From positions 5,198-69,197 of the forward strand of contig JAZKAT010000003.1 of the NCBI GenBank assembly GCA_040389045.1: a stretch of DNA of 64,000 nt, given 5' to 3'. Made by a program: the position numbers and the translations under genes. Positions 24,766 through 32,082 of this stretch are shown here, piece after piece. How positions within the stretch are numbered: position 1 is the stretch's first letter; each line of letters starts with the position of its first letter. The stretch is from UBA5158 sp040389045 (GTDB taxonomy: Bacteria; Pseudomonadota; Gammaproteobacteria; DSM-16500). The notes beneath the pieces are model-generated. The model was given only the letters and a program-made list of their open reading frames with translations, did not search any database and was not told where the DNA came from.

Positions 24766-25799
24766 CAGTTCTGCAGCCATTAAATAAATTGATTGTATTG
24801 CGGCGGGCGCTAGGCGCGGCAGCCGCACTGGTGATTGCACTTATGGGTGAGCATTTTTATGCGGACACACCTCAGTTATGGATATCGGTCACTGCGGTAT
24901 TAATTATGTTGGTGAGTTATGATGCCGACATCAAACAAGTAATACAGTGTTTTCTGATAGTGGTAGCAAGTGTTTTTGTGGCGGCGAAGCTGGGTCATGT
25001 GGTGCACGCGACCAGCGCATTATTTATTTTGGCGGCGGTATTAGTGGTCTTGTGTTGTGTGTTGGAACAATTGTTTTATGCGTTTTTGTTTATGCCAGTG
25101 GCTTGTGTATTTATGTTAATGGTCACACCTATGTTTGGGGATATTGATAATTATGCGTTAATGCACGATGTGGTGATGGGTGGAATTATTGGGGTAGTGG
25201 CGCGCGGTTTATTTTTTTCTGGCTCGGCGGCAACGGATTTTCGGCAACGAGTGGTGTTGGTATTAAATGTTTATTCGCAATATTTATCCGCGATTGGCGA
25301 ATTGTTATTGCAGCAGCCGGAAGCGGCTTTGCATTGTGAACAACAGAAAATTGCGGTTGAGAAAGTATTGCAGGCGGAATTTCCGCATTGGGTTTATCAG
25401 CGTGGCTTCAATCCGGTGCTGCAACAGGGGCATAGACACTTTTTAGTGAGGTTAGAGCAAATCGGGGAAATACTGTTTGCGATGAATTACGCTGCCAGAC
25501 GCCCAGTGACGCCGGATTTGTTAAAAGGTTTGCAAGCTTCGATGCAGCAAAGTATTGATGGCGCCCAAAATATTATTGCCGCATTAATTGTACGCTTACG
25601 CACGGAAAGCTTTGATAAACCGGTTTCAGATTTGCAGGATGAAATAACCCAGCTGGAAAATAACTATCGTGCATTCATAGACTTACCTATTGAATTAGTC
25701 GACACTTCCCAGGATGCCATGACTTTATCGGCCGTTATTTACGGTTTGAAAGATTTGCAGAAAAACCTGGTTAAAATAGCTGAAGCTTTGCGCAAATAA
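24762..25799 (+). CDS. FUSC-like membrane protein, second of a coupled pair
   Basis: A 345-aa protein of the same architecture as its upstream neighbour: six hydrophobic helices within residues 14-155, then a helical soluble domain to the end. W-I-S-V-T-A-V-L-I-M-L-V-S-Y and G-G-I-I-G-V-V-A-R-G resemble FUSC helices. The two chains probably form a hetero-oligomer, since FUSC-type exporters often have two such membrane halves in one chain. The 4-base overlap implies coupled translation. A third, more typical FUSC protein is encoded at 48.8 kb. Confidence 0.6.
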   Translation: MTVLQPLNKLIVLRRALGAAAALVIALMGEHFYADTPQLWISVTAVLIMLVSYDADIKQVIQCFLIVVASVFVAAKLGHVVHATSALFILAAVLVVLCCVLEQLFYAFLFMPVACVFMLMVTPMFGDIDNYALMHDVVMGGIIGVVARGLFFSGSAATDFRQRVVLVLNVYSQYLSAIGELLLQQPEAALHCEQQKIAVEKVLQAEFPHWVYQRGFNPVLQQGHRHFLVRLEQIGEILFAMNYAARRPVTPDLLKGLQASMQQSIDGAQNIIAALIVRLRTESFDKPVSDLQDEITQLENNYRAFIDLPIELVDTSQDAMTLSAVIYGLKDLQKNLVKIAEALRK

Positions 25800-25811
25800 G
25801 ACCCGTATGTA

Positions 25812-25849
25812 TTGCTTTAGCCCTGGCTTTGTGGTAAATTATTGACCAC
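25812..25849 (+). promoter_or_regulatory. Promoter with overlapping palindrome upstream of the orphan gene at 25869
   Basis: TTGCTT at 25812-25817, 17 bases, TAAATT at 25835-25840. A perfect inverted repeat GTGGT-N9-ACCAC (25831-25849) spans the -10 box and predicted start site, a position suited to a repressor. Confidence 0.5.
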
Positions 25850-25868
25850 TAAATTGGCAGGTGTAATA

Positions 25869-27284
25869 ATGCTTTCGAACAACGTAACAGTGACTCATAG
25901 CGCGGCTGATGATGCGAGCACGATAAACTGTTTGCAAAACTGGTTAGCCGTAAGCAATACCACGGCCACCCATTTTCTCAGTCAAATTCATAATAATAGT
26001 ACGCTAAGTGCTAATACAACGAATTTATTGATTCAAGAAAATTTACCTAAGTTCATGCAGTATCATTTATTTCTCTTACAGTCGGGCGAGCTATTGCAAC
26101 ATCCGCACCCGATGGTTTATTTAGTAAAGACCATTTACTATTTACCCTATGGGTTTAGCGCTTATTCAAATGGCAGTAGTACTGCTGATTTTTCGGTTTC
26201 ATTCACTTATGAATTTCTAAAATTTTATGAGAATGTTTTAGTAAACATTATCAATGTCAAACTGGAAAAATTATTATTTGGCTTACAAGATGTAAAGAAT
26301 CAGCTTGGTGTTTCTGATGTTACTCTAACTTTTAATTTGATTAGAACCATGGATGAAGCTGCTATAGCCGAACTTACCGATTATGCTTATGCGGCAAAAG
26401 CGCGTTTGATCGAAGACCGGCTTGCGGGTTTGAATAGCACGAAATTTTTTCTCCACAACATTAAACATATCCCTGAAAGTATTCAGCAAGTATTGTTAAA
26501 TCCTGAAGGCGAAGTAGTCACGCAATTTTATACCGCGAATGAAGCGTTGAAAAATATTCTGCTACTGAATACTTTCGAAAGAGATGAGATACTTAAAAAT
26601 ATTCAAGCAGTAGAAATCGCTAACCTGCCTACGCTTGCTAATATCTTAAGAAAGGCAGCTATTATTTTTAGACAATTTGATGGTTTTGCCGAGTCGTGCC
26701 AGACTTTAAAATTTACTCTTATGTATGGTTCGCCGATTCAGAATTTTGAAGAAGAATTAGATTGGGCAAGAGGGAAGGTGAGAGATGTGTATGCTGCTAA
26801 AATTTCCAGGACTGCTGGTAAGATTCTTTCTGAATTATTAGTGACTGACAAATTTATCAATACCGTGTTGCAATTGCCGAAACTGCCTTTATTTAACTGC
26901 AATGGCAATCACACAGATTACGGTAATATCGCCAGACAAGAAAAAAATCTAAATGAAGCGGAGCAAGGGTTTAATGTACTTGCTATGGGCCAACCATTAC
27001 CTTTTATTAATTATAGTCAGCCAGTTGATTTTAATCTGTTACCAGCACCAAGCATATCTGTGTCTTCCTATTTTCAACCTGACTTAAGCACAGTGGGACT
27101 GAGTCTTGGGATTGCATTCACGATAGGCTTATGTCTTTATGTCACCAATTCATGTTGCCGCATGGCAGGATTCTGGAGTAAATCTTTACGCAGTAAAAAA
27201 GTTAAGGAAGAAGATGTGCCCACTAACGAGGCCGATCACCAGCCACTGCTGTCAAAAATAATGATACACAGAGCTACGCATTAA
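25869..27284 (+). CDS. Orphan single-pass membrane protein with DxxxLL tail motif
   Basis: I do not recognise this 471-residue protein. It has no signal peptide, a long Asn/Thr/Ser/Leu-rich soluble region (1-410), one membrane helix near 415-437 (S-L-G-I-A-F-T-I-G-L-C-L-Y-V-T), a Cys pair (S-C-C-R), and a basic then acidic tail of about 40 residues with D-H-Q-P-L-L. That string matches the eukaryotic endolysosomal sorting consensus [DE]xxxL[LI]. Eight N-x-S/T sequons lie in the soluble part, only modestly above chance for its composition. The start ATG 25869 has AGGTG upstream; in-frame TTG 25842 is less likely because it overlaps the promoter palindrome. It is monocistronic and may be an effector, which is inference. 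Confidence 0.7.
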   Translation: MLSNNVTVTHSAADDASTINCLQNWLAVSNTTATHFLSQIHNNSTLSANTTNLLIQENLPKFMQYHLFLLQSGELLQHPHPMVYLVKTIYYLPYGFSAYSNGSSTADFSVSFTYEFLKFYENVLVNIINVKLEKLLFGLQDVKNQLGVSDVTLTFNLIRTMDEAAIAELTDYAYAAKARLIEDRLAGLNSTKFFLHNIKHIPESIQQVLLNPEGEVVTQFYTANEALKNILLLNTFERDEILKNIQAVEIANLPTLANILRKAAIIFRQFDGFAESCQTLKFTLMYGSPIQNFEEELDWARGKVRDVYAAKISRTAGKILSELLVTDKFINTVLQLPKLPLFNCNGNHTDYGNIARQEKNLNEAEQGFNVLAMGQPLPFINYSQPVDFNLLPAPSISVSSYFQPDLSTVGLSLGIAFTIGLCLYVTNSCCRMAGFWSKSLRSKKVKEEDVPTNEADHQPLLSKIMIHRATH

Positions 27285-27320
27285 TATGGGGTTCGATAGA
27301 CAAGGATAGTTCCACTTGAT

Positions 27321-27372
27321 TTCACCTCTCCCCTTGTGGGAGAGGTCGGCGCCAAAGGCGATGGGTGAGGGG
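27321..27372. repeat. Palindromic repeat family 2, complete copy
   Basis: TTCACCTCTCCCCTTGTGGG, then AGAGGTCGGCGCCAAAGGCG and ATGGGTGAGGGG. It separates the convergent orphan gene and sseA, 13 bases before the sseA stop. Confidence 0.88.
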
Positions 27373-27384
27373 TGCTCTATAATT

Positions 27385-28281
27385 TTATTCTTCATCTAGC
27401 GAAGTTCTGACTGGCCGTTCTGCGACACTACTTTCACCCGCAAATATTTTTTCCGACCCCCACTCAGTCCATGAACCATTGTAAACCGCATTCTGTGTAT
27501 TACCCAATAAATCCAGCGCGAAATTCAACACCGGCGCACTCATACCACTGCCACAAGTAGTAATAATAGGCTTGTTAATTTCAGCACTGATACCCGTAAA
27601 TTGCTGACGGATTTTTTCCAAAGGTTTCCAGTTGCCACTTTTATCAAACATAGTCGTGTAGGGAAATGAAAAACTCCCCGGCATATGACCTTGCCGCAGC
27701 CCTGGACGAATTTCCTGACCGCCCGCATAGCGGACAGCATGACGTACATCAACGACTTGTTCCATTTGTTCCAGCAAATTGTGTTTCATTTGCGGCAAGG
27801 TCCGCAAGAATTCGGGTTGCAACATGGCGTTGTATTGTTTTGCCGCCACATTGGTCGCGGTGCCAGTTTCAATTTTACCGCCGTACTGGTGCCAGGCACT
27901 CAAGCCACCGTCTAAAATGTAAAGCTGTTGTGGATTGTGGCCAAATACTTTTAACATCCACAATGCACGACAGGCACTGTGCAAATTGCTATTGTCATAA
28001 AGAATGATTTTAAAATCATTGCGAATGCCATGCGCGCCTAATTTTTTACTGATTTCTTCTTCATCGGTGATTAACATATGTGAATGCGGCGCGTTGGGAT
28101 TGGGGTCGCTAAAAGCATCTATATCAAAAAACTGCGCGCCCATAATATGATTTTCCAGAAATTCCGTGCGCGCATCACGCCCTTCGTCAGGCATATGCCA
28201 GCTGGCATCCAGAATAATCAAAGATTTTTGGCTTTTGCGGAATTTGTCGACTTGCGCGGCATTGATTAACCAAGGCATCAT
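27385..28281 (-). CDS. sseA: 3-mercaptopyruvate / thiosulfate sulfurtransferase
   Basis: A 298-aa protein with two rhodanese domains (about 5-140 inactive, 160-285 active). The active-site loop is C-G-S-G-M-S at 243-248, the C-G-S-G-x-[TS] pattern of 3-mercaptopyruvate sulfurtransferases, as opposed to C-R-x-G-x-[RT] of thiosulfate sulfurtransferases. It transfers sulfane sulfur from mercaptopyruvate to cyanide or thiols and may supply sulfur or handle cysteine degradation. It appears monocistronic, with its start near 28281 and a promoter region of about 240 bases shared with the divergent small gene at 28521. Confidence 0.9.
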   Translation of the reverse strand: MMPWLINAAQVDKFRKSQKSLIILDASWHMPDEGRDARTEFLENHIMGAQFFDIDAFSDPNPNAPHSHMLITDEEEISKKLGAHGIRNDFKIILYDNSNLHSACRALWMLKVFGHNPQQLYILDGGLSAWHQYGGKIETGTATNVAAKQYNAMLQPEFLRTLPQMKHNLLEQMEQVVDVRHAVRYAGGQEIRPGLRQGHMPGSFSFPYTTMFDKSGNWKPLEKIRQQFTGISAEINKPIITTCGSGMSAPVLNFALDLLGNTQNAVYNGSWTEWGSEKIFAGESSVAERPVRTSLDEE

Positions 28282-28520
28282 TTATACTCATTCAGTAAAG
28301 ATCGGATTTTAATGCGAAAACCGGTATTTTAAAATTCTTTTTGGCCATCATAATCTATATGTTTTAAATAGTAACTTGTCATCTCGTGTAAATGAGTAAT
28401 AAGTATACTAATATGGCCATTATTGGTGCAATAAAAGATGTGCCGGCATTAAGCTACTGTTGAGATAATCCATGGTAACTTATAAGATATTTATAACAGC
28501 TAAAAATAAGGAGATTAACC

Positions 28521-28673
28521 ATGGGCAATCCGAATGAAGGCACACCACCATCAGAAATTCCCAATCGAAAAGATCCTGATTCCACCAAACCGGTAAAAAA
28601 TACTGATTTGGATGCCGATAAAAGAAACCCGATTAATCCAAAAAAAGATGATGCTGTTTATAAGCGTGATTAA
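28521..28673 (+). CDS. Small hydrophilic protein of unknown function (50 aa)
   Basis: A 50-residue open frame from ATG 28521 with a strong AAGGAG site seven bases upstream. The product (starts M-G-N-P-N-E-G-T-P-P) is rich in Pro, Asp, Asn and Lys and has almost no hydrophobic residues, so it should be disordered. I do not recognise it. A promoter-like TTGAGA/TAAGAT pair lies about 45-60 bases upstream. It may be a stress-induced or structural small protein; the good ribosome-binding site is the main support. Confidence 0.6.
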   Translation: MGNPNEGTPPSEIPNRKDPDSTKPVKNTDLDADKRNPINPKKDDAVYKRD

Positions 28674-28748
28674 TGCATCTGGCTGATATCTTAACAAATA
28701 TCCACACAAAATTATAGAAGCGTCCTGCGCTGGCATGAAAGATTGATC

Positions 28749-29627
28749 TCAAAACCAATACACAAAGATAAACAAAAACAACCAGACTACATCGACAAAA
28801 TGCCAGTACCAGGACACTGCTTCAAACGCGAAATGGTGTTCGGGTTGGAAGTGGCCCAGCAGGCAGCGGATGAAAATGACAATTAGCATGGTTAAGCCTA
28901 AAGTCACGTGCGCGGCGTGAAAACCGGTCAGCATGAAAAACGTCGTGCCGTAAATTCCGCTATGCAAAGTCAAATCAAATTTAGTGTAAGCTTCAGTGTA
29001 CTCAAAAGCCTGCATACATAAAAACGTGGCGCCAAGTAAAATGGTGATGGCCAAGCCTAGCTTCATTTGCCAGCGTCGGTTAGCTTTTAAGCCCCAATGT
29101 GCCCAGGTAACAAAGCCCGCGCTACTCAATAATAAAAAAGTATTTAACGCTGGAATACCAAACGCGGCAATCACATCGTTAGGGCCGGGAAATAATTGCG
29201 GATTGGGATTTTTTAACAATGGCCATATATCTTTAAATTGCGGCCATAATAATTGATGCGTAGACAGAGGCGCCAAATCCCCACCCAAAACTGGCAACGC
29301 AAAAACCCGCGCATAAAACAATGCACCAAAAAATAAAGTAAAAAACGCTACTTCAGAAACAATAAACCACACCATCCCCCAGCGATATGTCCGGTCCATT
29401 TGCGCACTGTGCAAGCCATGCATGCTTTCATTAATCACACTGCTAAACCAGCCAAACATCATGTAAACCAACAATAACGACCCACCAAAAAACATATAAT
29501 GCGCGATCGCATTACCATGCACGAAATTAGCAACACTTAACGCTAAAAAAAATAAACCCAGCGCCCCAATGACCGGCCAGCGACTCGGTTGCGGCAGGTA
29601 ATAATATTTAACTGGACGGTACTTCAT
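28749..29627 (-). CDS. ctaE: Cytochrome c oxidase subunit III
   Basis: A 292-aa membrane protein with seven helices, matching subunit III of aa3-type oxidases: W-P-x-x-G near the start, E-V-A-F-F near 92, the segment F-E-Y-T-E-A-Y near 210, and F-E-A-V-S-W-Y-W-H-F-V-D-V-V-W at the C-terminal end. Subunit III stabilises the catalytic core and the proton uptake path. Its start overlaps the ctaG stop by 4 bases, so it closes the ctaC-ctaD-DUF486-ctaG-ctaE operon. Confidence 0.96.
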   Translation of the reverse strand: MKYRPVKYYYLPQPSRWPVIGALGLFFLALSVANFVHGNAIAHYMFFGGSLLLVYMMFGWFSSVINESMHGLHSAQMDRTYRWGMVWFIVSEVAFFTLFFGALFYARVFALPVLGGDLAPLSTHQLLWPQFKDIWPLLKNPNPQLFPGPNDVIAAFGIPALNTFLLLSSAGFVTWAHWGLKANRRWQMKLGLAITILLGATFLCMQAFEYTEAYTKFDLTLHSGIYGTTFFMLTGFHAAHVTLGLTMLIVIFIRCLLGHFQPEHHFAFEAVSWYWHFVDVVWLFLFIFVYWF

Positions 29628-30169
29628 GCGGAAACCCTCCCATTCTTGGGCGCATTTATATCGAATAAAGTATAAGACAGGGTGACAGTGGCAATGTCGT
29701 CAGGAACATCGTTATCAATACGAAACACTACCGGCATCGCCATGCTGGCGCCTGCAGCCAAAGTTTGTTGCGTGAAACAAAAACATTGGATTTTATGTAA
29801 ATGTTTTGCCGCTTGCCAAGGCGTTATGCTGGGTATGGCTTGCACGGTTACCGTTTTATTCGAATTATTTTTAACATAAAACAACATTTTATTATTTTCT
29901 TCGGGATGAATGACCATGCTGCTGTTTTGCGGATAAAAATCCCAGGCCAGATTTGAATTCGTAGTAGTAACAAATTGCATGGTAATTCCACGATGGCTAT
30001 TTACCGGATTTTGCGGCGTCTTTTTGACTGGTTTCAAATTAACGCGACCATTCAAGCCCGTGGTCCGGCAAATCGCATTGTATAAAGGCACCATAGAAAA
30101 ACAAAAAGAAAACACCACAAAACTGACGATGACACAAACCGCAACTGTTTTCCTGACATCTTTATTCAT
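29624..30169 (-). CDS. ctaG: Cytochrome c oxidase assembly protein CtaG/Cox11
   Basis: Cox11-type protein that delivers copper to the CuB site of subunit I. The 181-aa product has an N-terminal membrane anchor (about 9-30), then a periplasmic immunoglobulin-like domain with the copper-binding motif I-Q-C-F-C-F (about 127-132). Length is usual. It lies between the DUF486 gene and ctaE. Confidence 0.95.
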   Translation of the reverse strand: MNKDVRKTVAVCVIVSFVVFSFCFSMVPLYNAICRTTGLNGRVNLKPVKKTPQNPVNSHRGITMQFVTTTNSNLAWDFYPQNSSMVIHPEENNKMLFYVKNNSNKTVTVQAIPSITPWQAAKHLHKIQCFCFTQQTLAAGASMAMPVVFRIDNDVPDDIATVTLSYTLFDINAPKNGRVSA

Positions 30170-30173
30170 GGCA

Positions 30174-30515
30174 TCACCGAAAAATAAAAAATACCGCGCC
30201 GATTAGGCAAATCCCCGCACCCAAAAAATTCCATGAAATAGGTTGTTTCATGTAAAACAATGCAAAGGGAACAAAAATACTTAAAGTAATGACTTCCTGC
30301 AAAATCTTCAATTGCGCCAGACTGATTTCACCGCTGAAAAAACCAATCCGGTTGGCGGGCACTTGAAAAACATATTCAAAAAATGCGATCAACCAGCTTG
30401 CCAGAATCGCCATCCATAACGCTTTGTGCTCGAAATTTTTTAAATGCGCATACCAGGCAAAAGTCATGAATAAATTAGAACAACATAATAAAAAAATCGT
30501 TTTTAAATAAATCAT
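30174..30515 (-). CDS. DUF486/DMT-family four-helix membrane protein
   Basis: A 113-aa protein with four membrane helices; F-A-W-Y-A-H-L-K and the F-E-Y-x-x-Q-V-P-A-N-R-I-G segment match DUF486 (small DMT-superfamily proteins). Function is unknown. It overlaps the ctaD stop by 4 bases and ends 4 bases before ctaG, so it is translated as part of the cytochrome oxidase operon. Its place between subunit I and the CuB chaperone suggests a role in oxidase assembly or metal supply, but position is the only support. Confidence 0.85.
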   Translation of the reverse strand: MIYLKTIFLLCCSNLFMTFAWYAHLKNFEHKALWMAILASWLIAFFEYVFQVPANRIGFFSGEISLAQLKILQEVITLSIFVPFALFYMKQPISWNFLGAGICLIGAVFFIFR

Positions 30516-32080
30516 TTAATCACCGGCGGTGTGGTGAAGCTGTGATAGGGTGCCGGGGAAGGAATCGTCCATTCCAATCCTTCCGCGCCATCCCAAACTC
30601 GCGCGCTGGCTTTTTTGCCACCGCGTATAGTGCTAAAAATAATATATAAAAATAATAACTGCGAAAGCCCAAAGATAAACGCGCCTATGGTGCAAGTCAG
30701 GTTTAAATCAGCATACTGCAAAGGATAATCCGCGATGCGCCTTGGCATGCCCGCTAAACCTAAAAAGTGCATAGGAAAAAATGCTAAATTGATACTGACG
30801 AATGATAACCAGAAATGAATTTTTCCCAGTCGCTCATTGTAATAATGCCCAGTCCATTTAGGGATCCAGAAATAAATCGCCGCCATGATGGAAAATAATG
30901 CTCCCGATACTAATACATAATGAAAATGTGCTACCACAAAATAAGTATGATGGTATTGAATATCAGCTGGTACTAGCGCCAGCATCAAACCAGAAAAACC
31001 ACCAATGGTGAACAGAAAAATAAAGGCGAGCGCGAATAGCATAGGCGTTTCAAATGTTAACGAACCGCGGAACATGGTTGACACCCAATTAAAAACTTTA
31101 ATGCCGGTGGGCACCGCAATAAGCATAGTCGTATACATAAAAAATAATTGTGCGCGCAGTGCAATACCGGTGGTGAACATATGATGTCCCCAAACGATAT
31201 AAGATAAAAATGCGATAGAAGCGATCGCATAGACCATGAATTTGTAACCAAATAATTTTTTCCGGCTAAACGTAGGAATGATTTCTGAAATTATGCCAAA
31301 GCCCGGCAAAATCATGACATAAACTTCCGGGTGTCCAAACGACCAGAAAGAATGTTGATACAGCAAGGGATCACCACCACCCGCGGCGTTAAAAAAGCTG
31401 GTGCCAAAGTGTCGATCAAACAACATCATAGTTACCGTGCCAGCCAGAAAAGGCATAGCGCCAATTAATAAAAAAGCGGTGACTAGCCACGACCAGACAA
31501 AAATTGGCATTTTCATTAAGGTCATGCCGGGTGCACGTAAATTTATAATAGTGGCGATTATATTAATCGCACCAAGAATAGAAGAAATTCCCAGCAAGTG
31601 AATGGCAACGATTAAAAAATCGGTACTCGGTGGTCCATAAGTAGTTGAAAGGGGCGCATACATAGTCCAGCCAAAGTTAGGCGCGACTGGCATGAACAGC
31701 GTGCTGATTAAAATACCCATGGCTAGAGGTAAAATCCAGAAACTCCAGTTATTCATGCGTGGCAGTGCCATGTCCGGCGCACCGACTTCCAGCGGTATCA
31801 TCCAGTTTGCCAGGCCGACAAACGCGGGCATGATGGCGCCAAAAATCATAATCAAACCATGCAGCGTGATTAATTCATTGTAGGCATTGTTGTTAATCCA
31901 GGTTTGACCAGGCTGGGAAAGTTTCGCGCGAATTAACAGCGCCAGTATGCCGCCGAAAAAAAACATGCACAGGCTAAACATTAAATAAAGTGTGCCTATG
32001 TCTTTGTGATTGGTGGTGAACAGCCAGCGTTCCACATAACTGACCAAGCCTTTTTTTTGTAAGTGTGCGGCGTGTGCCAT
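30512..32080 (-). CDS. ctaD: Cytochrome c oxidase subunit I (aa3 type)
   Basis: The 522-aa catalytic subunit with 12 membrane helices. The CuB/heme a3 ligands are visible in H-P-E-V-Y (with the Tyr of the His-Tyr crosslink), H-H-M-F-T-T-G and the H-F-H-Y-V-L helix. The K-channel region around W-G-H-H and the D-channel N-x10-N pattern are in place for an A-type oxidase. It reduces O2 to water using cytochrome c. Starts 2 bases after ctaC. Confidence 0.97.
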   Translation of the reverse strand: MAHAAHLQKKGLVSYVERWLFTTNHKDIGTLYLMFSLCMFFFGGILALLIRAKLSQPGQTWINNNAYNELITLHGLIMIFGAIMPAFVGLANWMIPLEVGAPDMALPRMNNWSFWILPLAMGILISTLFMPVAPNFGWTMYAPLSTTYGPPSTDFLIVAIHLLGISSILGAINIIATIINLRAPGMTLMKMPIFVWSWLVTAFLLIGAMPFLAGTVTMMLFDRHFGTSFFNAAGGGDPLLYQHSFWSFGHPEVYVMILPGFGIISEIIPTFSRKKLFGYKFMVYAIASIAFLSYIVWGHHMFTTGIALRAQLFFMYTTMLIAVPTGIKVFNWVSTMFRGSLTFETPMLFALAFIFLFTIGGFSGLMLALVPADIQYHHTYFVVAHFHYVLVSGALFSIMAAIYFWIPKWTGHYYNERLGKIHFWLSFVSINLAFFPMHFLGLAGMPRRIADYPLQYADLNLTCTIGAFIFGLSQLLFLYIIFSTIRGGKKASARVWDGAEGLEWTIPSPAPYHSFTTPPVIK

Positions 32081-32082
32081 AG

